DNA from: Colletes latitarsis
Taxonomy: Eukaryota; Arthropoda; Insecta; Hymenoptera; Colletidae
DNA length: 64,000 bases
Assembly: GCF_051014445.1 (NCBI RefSeq)
Contig: NW_027488369.1
Span: forward strand, 12,542,001 to 12,606,000
Reading direction: 5' to 3'
This document shows, piece after piece, positions 34,680 through 48,079 of the stretch (positions are counted from its first letter, which is position 1; each line of letters begins with the position of its first letter). Made by a program: the position numbers and the translations under genes. The notes under the pieces are model-generated. The model ran no database searches and had not been told where the DNA came from. It was given only the letters and a program-made list of their open reading frames with translations.

Positions 34680-37399
34680 ATTTGCCCTCATCAGTCTCAT
34701 ACTTTCACATTCTTCACATACTTCTTGAACAGATCCTATGTTTTTTCTAGTTTCGATCACGTAGTAGTGTGGTACCACACTGAAACAGTCAATTAAAACT
34801 GGTTTCGATCAATATTTTATAGGATAAGGCAAGTAAGGTCTGGGATAGGTCTGGGATTTGCCCTCATCAGGGTCATACTTTCGCATTTTTCACATAATTG
34901 TTGAACAGATCCTGGGTTTTTTCTGGTTCGGATCACGTAGTAATGTGGTACCACACTGAAACATTCAATTAAACCAAGTCTTGATAAATATTTTAGAGGA
35001 TAATGCTTGTTAGGTCTGGGTTAGTTCTGGGATGTGCAATCACCGGGCTCATACTTTCGCATACTTCTCATTCTCGTTGGCCAGATCCATTTCTTCCACT
35101 GGTTTGCATCACGTAGTAATGTGATGCCACACTGAAACAGTCAATTAATCCTGGTCTTGATAAATATTTTAGAGGATAACGCAAGTTATGTCTGGGTAAA
35201 TTCTGGGATTTGCCCTCATCAGGCTCAGACTTTCGCGTTTTTCACACACTTGTTGAACAGATCCAGGGCTTTTTCTGGTTCGGATCACGTAGTAATGTGG
35301 TACCACACTGAAACAGTCGATTAAACCTGGTTTCGATCAATATTTTAGAGAATAATTCATGTTAGGTCTGGGTTAGGTCTGGGATTTGCTCTCATGAGGC
35401 TCGTCCTTTCGCATATTTCTCATACTTGATGGCCAGATTCTAGGCTTTTTCTGGTTTGGATCACGTAGTAACGTGGTACCACACTGAAACAGTCGAATAA
35501 ACCTGGTTTCGATCAATATTTTTATGGATAACGCATGTTAGGTCTAGGTTAGGTCTGGGATTTGCTCTCGTCAGGCACATACTTTCGCATATTTCTCCTT
35601 CTTGTTGGCCAGATCCTGGGCCTCCACTGGTTTGGATCACGTAGTAATGTGATGCCACACTGAAACAGTCAATTAATCCTGGTCTTGATAAATATTCTAG
35701 AGGACAACGCATGTTTGGTCTGGGTTAGGTCTAGGATTTGCCCTCATCAGGCTCATTCTTTCGCGTTTTTCACATACTTGTTGAACAGAACCTGGATTTT
35801 TTCTGGTTCTGATCACGTAGTAATGTGGTACCACACTGAAACAATCGATTAAACCTGGTTTCGAACAATATTTTTGAGCATAACGCATGTTAGGTCTGGG
35901 TTAGGCCTGGGATTTTCACTCACCAGACTCATACTTTCGCATTCTTCACATACTTGTTGAACGGATCCTGGGTTTTTTCTGGTTTGGATAACGTAGTAAT
36001 GTGGTACCACACTGAAAGAGTCGATTAAGCCTGGTTTCTATCAATATTTTTGAGGATAACGCATGTTAGGTCTAGGTTAGGTCTGGGATTTGCTCTCGTC
36101 AGGCTCTTACTTACGCATTTTTCCCATACTTGTTGAACAGATCCCTGGCTTTTTCTGGTTTCGATCACGTTGTAAAGTGTTACCACACTGAAACGGTCAA
36201 TTAAACCTGGTTTTGATGAATATTTTAGGGGATAACGCAAATTATGTCTGGGGTAGGTCTGGGATTTGCCCTCATCAGGCTCATACTTTCACGTTTTTCT
36301 CATACTTGTTGAACTGATCCTCGGTTTTTTCTGGTTTGGATCACGTAGTAATGTGGTACCACACTGAAACAGTCCATTGAACCTGGTTTCGATCAATATT
36401 TTAGAGGATAACGCAAGTTATGGCTGGGTTAGTTCTGGGATTTGCCCTCATCAGGCTCAGACTCTCGCGTTTTTCACATACTTGTTGAACAGATCCTTGG
36501 TTTTTTCTGTTTTGGATCACGCAGTAATGTGGTACCACACTGAAACAGTCAATTAAACCTGGTTTCCATCAATATCTTAGAGGATAACGCAAGTTAGGTC
36601 TGGGATAGGTCTGGGATTTGCCCTCATCAGGGACAAATTTTCGCATTTTTCACATACTTGTTGAACAGATCCTGGGTTTTGTCTGGTTCGGATCACGTAG
36701 TAATGTGGTACCACACTGAAACAGTCGATTAAACCTGGTTTCGATCAAAATTTTAGAGAATAATTCATGTTAGGTCTGGGTTAGGTCTGAGATTTGCTCT
36801 CATGAGGCTCGTACTTTCGCATATTTCTCATTCTTGATGGCTAGATCCTGGACTTTTTCTGGATTGGATCACGTAGTAATGTGGTACCACCCTGAGACAG
36901 TAATTTAAACCTGGTTTCCATGAATATTTTAGACGACAACGCAAGTTAGGTCTGGGATAGGTCGGGGATTTGCCCTCATCAGGGTCATACTTTCGCATTT
37001 TTCACATACTTGTTGAACAGATCCTGGGTTTTTTCTGGTTTGGATCACGCAGTAATGTGGTACCACACAGAAACAGTCCACTAAACCTGGTTTCGGTCAA
37101 TATTTTTGAGGATAACGCATGTTAGGTCTAGGTTAGGTCTGGGATTTGCTCTCCACAGGCTCATACTTTCGCATATTTCTCATTCTTGTTGGCCAGATCC
37201 TGGGCTTCCACTGGTTTGGATCACGTAGTAATGTGATGCCACACTGAAACAGTCAGTTAATCCTGGTCTTGATAAATATTTTAGAGGATAACGCAAGTTA
37301 TGTCTGGGTTAGTTCTGGGATTTGCCCTTATCAGGCTCAGACTTTCTCGTTTTTCACATACTTGTTGAACTGATCCTCGGTTTTTTCTGGTTTGGATCA

Positions 37400-38103
37400 C
37401 GTAGCAATGTGATGCCACACTGAAACAGTCAATTAATCCTGGTCTTGATAAATATTTTAGAGGATAACGTATGTTAGGTCTGGGTTAGGTCTAGGATTTG
37501 CCCTCGTCAGGGTCATACTTTCGCATTCTTCACATACATTTTGAACAGATCCTGGTTTTTTTCTGGTTCGGATCACGTAGTAATGTGGTACCACACTGAA
37601 ACATTCAATTAAACCTGGTCTTGATAAATATTTTAGAGGATAACGCATGTTAGGTCTGGGTTAGGTCTGGGATTTGCCCTCATCAGGCTCATACTTTCGC
37701 GTTTTTCACATACTTGTTGAACTGATCCTCGGTTTTTTCTGGTTTGGATCACGTAGTAATGTGATGCCACACTGAAACAGTCAATTAATCCTGGTCTTGA
37801 TAAATATTTTAGAGGATAACGTATGTTAGGTCTGGGTTAGGTCTAGGATTTGCCCTCGTCAGGGTCATACTTTCGCATTCTTCACATACTTTTTGAACAG
37901 ATCCTGGTTTTTTTCTGGTTTGGATAACGTAGTAATGTGGTACCACACTGAAAGAGTCGATTAAGCCTGGTTTCGATCAATATTTTTGAGGATAACGCAT
38001 GTTAGGTCTAGGTTAGGTCTGGAATTTGCTCTCGCCAGGCTCATACTTACGCATTTTTCACATACTTGTTGAACAGATCCCTGGCTTTTTCTGGTATCGA
38101 ACA
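37400..38103 (+). repeat. 352-bp dimer repeated in tandem
   Basis: The ccctcgtcagggtcatac mark occurs at 37501 and 37853, exactly 352 apart. Both are followed by cattcttcacatac, an ...ttttgaacag segment and cctggtttttttctgg. The two copies differ at scattered bases. Edges are approximate. Confidence 0.7.
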
Positions 38104-38227
38104 CGTTGTAAAGTGTTACCAGACTGAAACGGTCAATTAAACCTGGTTTCGATCAATATTTTAGAGGATAACGCATGTTAGGTCTGGGTTAGGTCTAGGG
38201 TTTGCCATCATCAGGATCATACTTTCG

Positions 38228-41200
38228 CGTTTTTCACATACTTGTTGAACAGATCCTGGGTTTTTTCTGATTCGGATCACGTAGTAACGTGGTACCACAC
38301 TGAAACAGTCGATTAAACCTGGTTTCGGTCAATATTTTTGAGGATAACGCAAGTTATGTCTGGGTTAGTTCTGGGATGTGCCATCATCAGGCTCATACTT
38401 TCGCATACTTCTCATTCTCGTTGGCCAGGTCCTTTTCTTCCACTGGTTTGGATCACGTAGTGATGTGATGCCACACTGAAACAGTCAATTAATCTTGGTC
38501 TTGATAAATATTTTAGAGGATAACGCAAGTTATATTTGGGTAAGTTCTGGGATTTGCCCTCATCAGGCTCAGACTTTCGCGTTTTTCACACACTTGTTGA
38601 ACAGATCCTGGGTTTTTTCTGGTTTGGATCACGTAGAAATGTGTTACCACACTGAAACTGTCGATTAAACCTGGTTTCGATCAATATTTTAGAGAATAAT
38701 TCATGTTAGGTCTGGGTTAGGTCTGGGATTTGACCTCATCAGGCTCAGACTTTCGCGTTTTTCACATACTTGTTGAACAGATCCTGGGCCTTTTCTGGTT
38801 TGGATCACGTAGTAATGTGCTGCCACACGGAAACATCCAATTAAACCTGGTCCTGATAAATATTGTTGAGGATAACGCATGTTAGGTCTGGGTTAGGTCT
38901 AGGATTTGCCATCATCAGGCTCATACTTTCGCATACTTCTCATTCTTGTTGGCCAGATCCTTTTCTTCCACTGGTTTGGATCACGTAGTAATGTGATGCC
39001 ACACTGAAACAGTCAATTAATCCTGGTCTTGATAAATATTTTAGAGGATAACGCAAGTTATGTCTGGGTTAGTTCTGGGATTTGCCCTCATCAGGCTCAG
39101 ACTTTCGCGTTTTTCACACACTTTTTCAACAGATCCTGGGTGTTTCTGGTTTGGATCACGTAGTAATGTGGTACCACACTGAAACAGTCGATTAAACCTG
39201 GTTTCGATCAATATTTTAGAGAATAATTCATGTTAGGTCTGGGTTAGGTCTGGGATTTGCTCTCATGAGGCTCGTACTTTCGCATATTTCTCATACTTGA
39301 TGGCCAGATTCTGGGCTTTTTCTGGTTTGGACCACGTAGCAACGTGGTACCACAATGAGACAGTCGATTAAACCTGGTTTCGATCAACATTTTTGAGGAT
39401 AACGCAAGTTATGTCTGGGTTAGTTCTGGGATGTGCCATCATCAGGCTCATACTTTCGCATACTTCTCATTCTTGTTGGCCAGATCCTGGGCTTCCACTG
39501 GTTTGGATCACGTAGTAATGTGATGCCACACTGAAACAGTCAATTAATCCTGGTCTTGATAAATATTCTAGAGGACACCACAAGTTAGGTCTGGGTTAGG
39601 TCTAGGATCTGCCCTCATCAGGCTCATTCTTTCGCGTTTTTCACATACTTGTTGAACTGATCCTGGATTTTTTCTGGTTCGGATCACGTAATAATGTGCT
39701 ACCACACTGAAACAGTCGATTAAACCTGGTTTCGATCAATATTTTTGAGGTTTAACGCATGTTAGGTCTGGGTTAGGCCTGGGATTTTCACTCACCAGAC
39801 TCATACTTTCGCATTCTTCACATACTTGTTGAGCGGATCCTGGGTTTTTTCTGGTTTGGATCACGTAGTAAAGTGGTACCACTCAGAAACAGTCAATTAA
39901 ACCTGGTTTCGGTCAATATTTTAGAGGATAACGTTATGTTAGGTCTGGGTTAGGTCGGGGAGTTGCCCTCGTCAGGCTCATACTTTCGCATATTTCTCAT
40001 ACTTCATGGCTAGATCCTGGGCTTTTTCTGGATTGGATCACGTAGTAATGTGGTACCACACTGAAACAGTCAATTAAACCTGGTTTCGATCAATATTTTA
40101 TAGGATAACACATGTTAGGTCTGTGTTAGGTCTAGGATTTGCCATCATCAGGCTCATACTTTCGCATACTTCTCATTCTTCTTGGCCAGATCCTGGGCTT
40201 CCACTGGTTTGGATCACGTAGTAATGTGATGCCACACTGAAACAGTCGATTAAGCCTGGTTTCGATGAATATTTTAGAGAATAATTCATGTTACGTCTGG
40301 GTTAGGTCTGGGATTTGCTCTCATGAGGCTCGTACTTTCGCATATTTCTCATACTTGATGGCCAGAATCTAGGCTTCTTCTGGTTTGGATCACGTAGTAA
40401 CGTGGTACCACACTGAATTAGTGGATTAGACCTGGTTTCGATCAATATTTTTGAGGGTAACGCATGTTAGGTCTAGGTTAGGTCTGGGATTTGCTCTCGT
40501 CAGGCTCTAACTTTCGCATATTTCTCATTCTTGATGGCTAGATCCTAGGTTTTTTCTGGTTTGGGTAACGTAGTAATGTGGTACCACACTGAAACAGTCA
40601 TTTAAACCTGGTTTCCATGATTATTTTAGACAACCACGCAAGTTAGGTCTGGGATAGTTCTGGGATTTGCCCCCATCATGGTCATACTTTCGCATTTTTC
40701 ACATACTTGTTGAACAGATCCTGGGTTTTTTCTGGGTTGGATCACGCAGTAATGTGTTACCACACTGAAACTGTCGATTAAACCTGGTTTCGATCAATAT
40801 GTTAGAGAATAATTCATGTTAGGTCTGGGTTAGGTCTGGGATTTGCCCCCATCATGGTCATACTTTCGCATTTTTCACATACTTGTTGAACAGATCCTGG
40901 GTTTTTTCTGGGTTGGATCACGTAGTAATGTGATGCCACACTGAAACAGTCAATTAATCCTGGTCTTGATAAATATTCTAGAGGACACCACATGTTAGGT
41001 CTGGGTTAGGTCTAGGATTTGCCCTCATCAGGCTCATTCTTTCGCGTTTTTCACATACTTGTTGAACAGATCCTGGATTTTTACTGGTTCGGATCACGTA
41101 ATAATGTGCTACCACACTGAAACAGTCGATTAAACCTGGTTTCGATCAATATTTTTGAGGATAACGCATGTTAGGTCTGGGTTAGGTCTAGGATTTGCCA

Positions 41201-42100
41201 TCATCAGGCTCATACTTTCGCATACTTCTCATTCTTGTTGGCCAGATCCTGGGCTTCCACTGGTTTGGATCACGTAGTAATGTGATGCCACACTGAAACA
41301 GTCAATTAATCCTGGTCTTGATAAATCTTTTAGAGGATAACGAAAGTTATGTCTGGGATACGTCTGGGATTTGCCCTCATCAGGCTCAGACTTTCGCGTT
41401 TTTCACATACTTGTTGAACAGATCCTGGGTTTTTTCTGGGTTGGATCACGCAGTAATGTGGTAGCACACTGGGACAGTCCACTAAACCTGGTTTCGGTCA
41501 ATACTTTTGAGGATAACGCATGTTAGGTCTGGGTTAGGCCTGGGATTTTCACTCACCAGACTCATACTTTCGCATTCTTCACATACTTGTTGAACGGATC
41601 CTGGGTTTTTTCTGGTTTGGACCACGTAGTAAAGTGGTACCACACTGAAACAGTCAATTAATCCTGGTCTTGATAAATCTTTTAGAGGATAACGCCAGTT
41701 ATGTCCGGGATACGTCTGGGATTTGCCCTCATCAGGCTCAGACTTTCGCGTTTTTCACATACTTGTTGAACAGATCCTGGGTTTTTTCTGGTTCGGATCA
41801 CGTAGTAATGTGGTACCACACTGAAACAGTCGATTAAACCTGGTTTCGATCAATATTTTAGAGAATAATTCATGTTAGGTCTGGGTTAGGTCTGGGATTT
41901 GCTCTCATGAGGCTCGTACTTTCGCATTTTTCACATACTTGTTGAACAGATCCTGGTTTTTTTCTGGTTGGGATCACGTAGTAATGTGGTACCACACTGA
42001 AACGGTCAATTATACCTGGTTTTGATGAATATTTTAGGGGATAACGCAAGTTATGTCTGGGATAGGTCTGGGATTTGCCCTCATCAGGCTCAGACTTTCG
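38228..42100 (+). repeat. HOR G, copy 1 (~3.9 kb)
   Basis: ttttttctgattcgg at 38261 recurs at 42134 (offset 3873, 22 x 176 + 1). Further in, gaggacacca at 39571 recurs at 43972 (4401), and ggttggatcacgtag at 40911 recurs at 45136 (4225). The offset steps of +528 and -176 are whole monomers: three extra in copy 2 near 43.3-43.9 kb and one extra in copy 1 near 40.74-40.92 kb. The start resembles the interior of HOR H (about 9.95-10.6 kb). Confidence 0.8.
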
Positions 42101-45100
42101 CGTTTTTCACATACTTGTTGAACAGATCCTGGGTTTTTTCTGATTCGGATCACGTAGTAACGTGGTACCACACTGAAACAGTCGATTAAACCTGGTTTCG
42201 GTCAATATTTTTGAGGATAACGCAAGTTATGTCTGGGTTAGTTCTGGGATGTGCCATCATCAGGCTCATACTTTCGCATACTTCTCATTCTCGTTGGCCA
42301 GATCCTTTTCTTCCACTGGTTTGGATCACGTAGTGATGTGATGCCACACTGAAACAGTCAATTAATCCTGGTCTTGATAAATATTTTAGAGGATAACGCA
42401 AGTTATATTTGGGTAAGTTCTGGGATTTGCCCTCATCAGGCTCAGACTTTCGCGTTTTTCACACACTTGTTGAACAGATCCTGGGTTTTTTCTGGTTTGG
42501 ATCACGTAGAAATGTGTTACCACACTGAAACTGTCGATTAAACCTGGTTTCGATCAATATTTTAGAGAATAATTCATGTTAGGTCTGGGTTAGGTCTGGG
42601 ATTTGACCTCATCAGGCTCAGACTTTCGCGTTTTTCACATACTTGTTGAACAGATCCTGGGCCTTTTCTGGTTTGGATCACGTAGTAATGTGCTGCCACA
42701 CGGAAACATCCAATTAAACCTGGTCCTGATAAATATTGTTGAGGATAACGCATGTTAGGTCTGGGTTAGGTCTAGGATTTGCCATCATCAGGCTCATACT
42801 TTCGCATACTTCTCATTCTTGTTGGTCAGATCCTTTTCTTCCACTGGTTTGGATCACGTAGTAATGTGATGCCACACTGAAACAGTCAATTAATCCTGGT
42901 CTTGATAAATATTTTAGAGGATAACGCAAGTTATGTCTGGGTTAGTTCTGGGATTTGCCCTCATCAGGCTCAGACTTTCGCGTTTTTCACACACTTGTTC
43001 AACAGATCCTGGGTGTTTCTGGTTTGGATCGCGTAGTAATGTGGTACCACACTGAAACAGTCGATTAAACCTGGTTTCGATCAATATTTTAGAGAATAAT
43101 TCATGTTAGGTCTGGGTTAGGTCTGGGATTTGCTCTCATGAGGCTCGTACTTTCGCATATTTCTCATACTTGATGGCCAGATTCTGGGCTTTTTCTGGTT
43201 TGGACCACGTAGCAACGTGGTACCACAATGAGACAGTCGATTAAACCTGGTTTCGATCAACATTTTTGAGGATAACGCAAGTTATGTCTGGGTTAGTTCT
43301 GGGATGTGCCCTCATCAGGCTCAGACTTTCGCGTTTTTCACACACTTGTTCAACAGATCCTGGGACTTTTCTGGTTCGGATCACGTAGTAATGTGGTACC
43401 ACACTGAAACAGTCGATTAAACCTGGTTTCGATCAATATTTTAGAGAATAATTCATGTTAGGTCTGGGTTAGGTCTGGGATTTGCTCTCATGAGGCTCGT
43501 ACTTTCGCATATTTCTCATACTTGATGGCCAGATTCTGGGCTTTTTCTGGTTTGGACCACGTAGCAACGTGGTACCACACTGAAACAGTCGATTAAACCT
43601 GGTTTCGATCAATATTTCTGAGGATAACGCATGTTAGGTCTAGGTTAGGTCTGGGATTTGCTCTCGTCAGGCTCTTACTTTCGCATATTTCTCATTCTTG
43701 ATGGCTAGATCCTGGACTTTTTCTGGATTGGATCACGTAGTAATGTGGAACCACACTGAAACAGTCATTTAAACCTGGTTTCCATGAATATTTTAGACGA
43801 CAACGCAAGTTAGGTCTGGGATAGTTCTGGGATTTGCTCTCGTCAGGCTCATACTTTCGCATATTTCTCATTCTTGTTAGCCAGATCCTGGGCTTCCACT
43901 GGTTTGGATCACGTAGTAATGTGATGCCACACTGAAACAGTCAATTAATCCTGGTCTTGATAAACATTCTAGAGGACACCACATGTTAGGTCTGTGTTAG
44001 GTCTAGGATTTGCCCTCATCAGGCTCATTCTTTCGCGTTTTTCACATACTTGTTGAACTGATCCTGGATTTTTTCTGGTTGGGATCACGTAATAATGTGC
44101 TACCACACTGAAACAGTGGATTAAACCTGGTTTCGATCAATATTTTTGAGGATAACGCATGTTAGGTCTGGGTTAGGCCTGGGATTTTCACTCACCAGAC
44201 TCATACTTTCGCATACTTCACATACTTGTTGAGCGGATCCTGGGTTTTTTCTGGTTTGGATCACGTAGTAAAGTGGTACCACTCAGAAACAGTCAATTAA
44301 ACCTGGTTTCGGTCAATATTTTAGAGGATAACGTTATGTTAGGTCTGGGTTAGGTCGGGGAGTTGCCCTCGTCAGGCTCATACTTTCGCATATTTCTCAT
44401 ACTTCATGGCTAGATCCTGGGCTTTTTTCTGGATTGGATCACGTAGTAATGTGGTACCACACTGAAACAGTCAATTAAACCTGGTTTCGATCAATATTTT
44501 ATAGGATAACGCATGTTAGGTCTGTGTTAGGTCTAGGATTTGCCATCATCAGGCTCATACTTTCGCATACTTCTCATTCTTCTTGGCCAGATCCTGGGCT
44601 TCCACTGGTTTGGATCACGTAGTAATGTGATGCCACACTGAAACAGTCGATTAAGCCTGGTTTCGATGAATATTTTAGAGAATAATTCATGTTACGTCTG
44701 GGTTAGGTCTGGGATTTGCTCTCATGAGGCTCGTACTTTCGCATATTTCTCATACTTGATGGCCAGAATCTAGGCTTCTTCTGGTTTGGATCACGTAGTA
44801 ACGTGGTACCACACTGAATTAGTGGATTAGACCTGGTTTCGATCAATATTTTTGAGGATAACGCATGTTAGGTCTAGGTTAGGTCTGGGATTTGCTCTCG
44901 TCAGGCTCTAACTTTCGCATATTTCTCATTCTTGATGGCTAGATCCTAGGTTTTTTCTGGTTTGGGTAACGTAGTAATGTGGTACCACACTGAAACAGTC
45001 ATTTAAACCTGGTTTCCATGATTATTTTAGACAACCACGCAAGTTAGGTCTGGGATAGTTCTGGGATTTGCCCCCATCATGGTCATACTTTCGCATTTTT

Positions 45101-46100
45101 CACATACTTGTTGAACAGATCCTGGGTTTTTTCTGGGTTGGATCACGTAGTAATGTGATGCCACACTGAAACAGTCAATTAATCCTGGTCTTGATAAATA
45201 TTCTAGAGGACACCACATGTTAGGTCTGGGTTAGGTCTAGGATTTGCCCTCATCAGGCTCATTCTTTCGCGTTTTTCACATACTTGTTGAACAGATCCTG
45301 GATTTTTTCTGGTTCGGATCACGTAATAATGTGCTACCGCACTGAAACAGTCGATTAAACCTGGTTTCGATCAATATTTTTGAGGATAACGCATGTTAGG
45401 TCTGGGTTAGGTCTAGGATTTGCCATCATCAGGCTCATACTTTCGCATTCTTCACATACTTGTTGGCCAGATCCCGGGCTTCCACTGGTTTGGATCACGT
45501 AGTAATGTGATGCCACACTGAAACAGTCAATTAATCCTGGTCTTGATAAATCTTTTAGAGGATAACGCAAGTTATGTCTGGGATACGTCTGGGATTTGCC
45601 CTCATCAGGCTCAGGCTTTCGCGTTTTTCACATACTTGTTGAACAGATCCTGGGTTTTTTCTGGGTTGGATCACGCAGTAATGTGGTAGCACACTGGGAC
45701 AGTCCACTAAACCTGGTTTCGGTCAATACTTTTGAGGATAACGCATGTTAGGTCTGGGTTAGGCCTGGGATTTTCACTCACCAGACTCATACTTTCGCAT
45801 TCTTCACATACTTGTTGAACGGATCCTGGGTTTTTTCTGGTTTGGACCACGTAGTAAAGTGGTACCACACTGAAACAGACGATTAAACCTGGTTTCGATC
45901 AACATTTTTGAGGATAACGCAAGTTATGTCTGGGTTAGTTCTGGGATGTGCCATCATCAGGCTCATACTTTCGCATACTTCTCATTCTTGTTGGCCAGAT
46001 CCTGGGCTTCCACTGATTTGGATCACGTAGTAAAGTGGTACCACACTGAAACAGACGATTAAACCTGGTTCGGTCAATACTTTTGAGGATAACGCATGTT
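42101..46100 (+). repeat. HOR G, copy 2
   Basis: Partner of 38228-42100 with the offset steps given there. It carries an extra block at 43.31-43.6 kb repeating the cacacttgttcaacag, gagaataattcatg and gaggctcgtac string found just upstream at 42.98-43.2 kb. The agreement with copy 1 ends near 45.87 kb. Confidence 0.78.
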
Positions 46101-46125
46101 AGGTCTAGGTTAGGTCTGGGAGTTG

Positions 46126-47033
46126 CCCCCATCAGACTCTTACTTTCGCATTCTTCACATACTTCTTGAACAGATCCTGGGTTTTTTCTGGTTTCGATCA
46201 CGTAGTAATGTGGTACCACACTGAAGCAGACCATTAAACCTGGTTTCGATTATTATTTTAGAGGATCACACATGTTAGGTCTAGGTTATGTCTGGGATTT
46301 CCCCATCATCAGGGTCATACTTTCGCAGTTTTAACATACATGTTGACCTGATCGATGGTTTTTTCTGCTTTGGATCACGTAGCAAAGTGGTACCACACTG
46401 AAACAGTAAATTAAACCTGGTTTCGATCAGTATCTTAGAGGATAACGCAAATTAGGTCTAGGTTAGGCCTGGGATTTGCCCTCATCAGGGTCATACTTTC
46501 GCATTCTTCACATACTTGTTGAACAGATCCTGGGTTTTTTCTGGTTCGGATCACGTAGTAATGTGGTACCACACTGAAACATTCAATTAAACCTGGTCTT
46601 GATAAATATTTTAGAGGATAACGTATGTTAGGTCTGGGTTAGGTCTAGGATTTGCCTTCATGAGAGTCATACTTTCGCATTCTTCACATACTTGTTGAAC
46701 AGATCCTGGGTTTTTTCTGCTTTGGATAACGTAGTAATGTGGTACCACACTGAAAGAGTCGATTATGCCTGGTTTCGATCAATATTTTAGAGGATAACGC
46801 ATGTTAGGTCTGGGTTAGGTCGGGGAGTTGCTCTCGTCAGGCTCATACTTACGCATTTTTCACATACTTGTTGAACAGATCCCTGTCTTTTTCTGGTTTC
46901 GATCACGTTGTAAAGTGTTACCACACTGAGACGGTTAATTAAACCTGGTTTTGATGAATATTTTAGGGGATAACGCAAGTTATGTCTGGAATAGGTCTGG
47001 GATTTGCCCTCATCAGGGTCATACTTTCGCATT
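46126..47033 (+). repeat. HOR segment shared with 51230-52137
   Basis: Offset 5104 (exactly 29 x 176), including shared private marks: gatttccccatcatc in the class-C monomer and ttcatgagagtc, neither seen in the 0-26 kb copies. This suggests these two copies share a recent common ancestor. Confidence 0.82.
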
Positions 47034-48079
47034 CTTCACATACTTGTTGAACAGATCCTGGGTTTTTTCTGGTTCGGATCACGTAGTTATGTGGTACCAC
47101 ACTGAAACATTCAATTAAACCTGGACTTGATAAATATTTTAGAGGATAACGTATGTTAGGTCTGGGTTAGGTCTAGGATTTGCCCTCATGAGGGTCATAC
47201 TTTCGCATTCTTCACATACTTGTTGAACAGATCCCGGGTTTTTTCTGGTTCGGATCACGTAGTAATGTGGTACCACACTGAAACATTCAATTAAACCTGG
47301 TCTTGATAAATATTTTAGAGGATAACGTATGTTAGGTCTGGGTTAGGTCTAGGATTTGCCCTCATCAGGGTCATACTTTCGCATTCTTCACATACTTGTT
47401 GAACAGATCCTGGGTTTTTTCTGGTTTGGATAACGTAGTAATGTGGTACCACACTGAAACAGTCCATTAAACCTGGTTTTGATGAATATTTTAGGGGATA
47501 ACGCAAGTTATGTCTGGAATAGGTCTGGGATTTGCCCTCATCAGGCTCATACTTTCGCGTTTTTCTCATACTTGTTGAGCTGATCCTCGGTTTTTTCTGG
47601 TTTGGATAACGTAGTAAAGTGGTACCACTCAGAAACAGTCAATTAAACCTGGTTTCGGTCAATATTTTAGAGGATAACGCATGTTAGGTCTGGGTTAGGT
47701 CGGGGATTTGCCCTCGTCAGGCTCATACTTTCGCATATTTCTCATACTTCATGGCTAGATCCTGGGCTTTTTCTGGATTGGATCACGTAGTAATGTGGTA
47801 CCACACTGAAACTGTCAATTAAACCTGGTTTCGATCAATATTTTTGAGGATAACGCATGTTAGGTCTAGGTTAGGCCTGGGATTTGCTCTCGCCAGGCTC
47901 ATACTTTCGCATTCTTCACATACTTGTTGAACAGATCCCGGGTTTTTTCTGGTTCGGATCACGTAGTAATGTGGTACCACACTGAAACATTCAATTAAAC
48001 CTGGTATGATAAATATTTTAGAGGATAACGTATGTTAGGTCTGGGTTAGGTCTAGGATTTGCCCTCATCAGGGTCATAC
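47034..48079 (+). repeat. Six-monomer insertion relative to the 51-53 kb copy
   Basis: The offset to the 52-kb copy changes from 5104 to 4049 across this stretch, a difference of 1055 (six monomers less one base). It contains two similar runs with atcccgggttttttctgg, and a one-base-short cctggtatgataaat near 48000. Confidence 0.75.

Larger units (their letters stand above)
32062..38200 (+). repeat. Heterogeneous satellite zone, few long partners
   Basis: Still the same monomer and orientation, but I could not match it to any other part of the window as a long constant-offset string. Individual monomers or short runs resemble others: 36.0-36.3 kb resembles 7.4-7.7 kb, and 33.57-33.8 kb resembles 36.9-37.1 kb. 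Private changes are denser, for example a one-unit loss at 34669-34679, gatcttgtaaaat near 34450 and ttaaagatggttacg near 33223. No non-satellite DNA is present. Confidence 0.65.
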
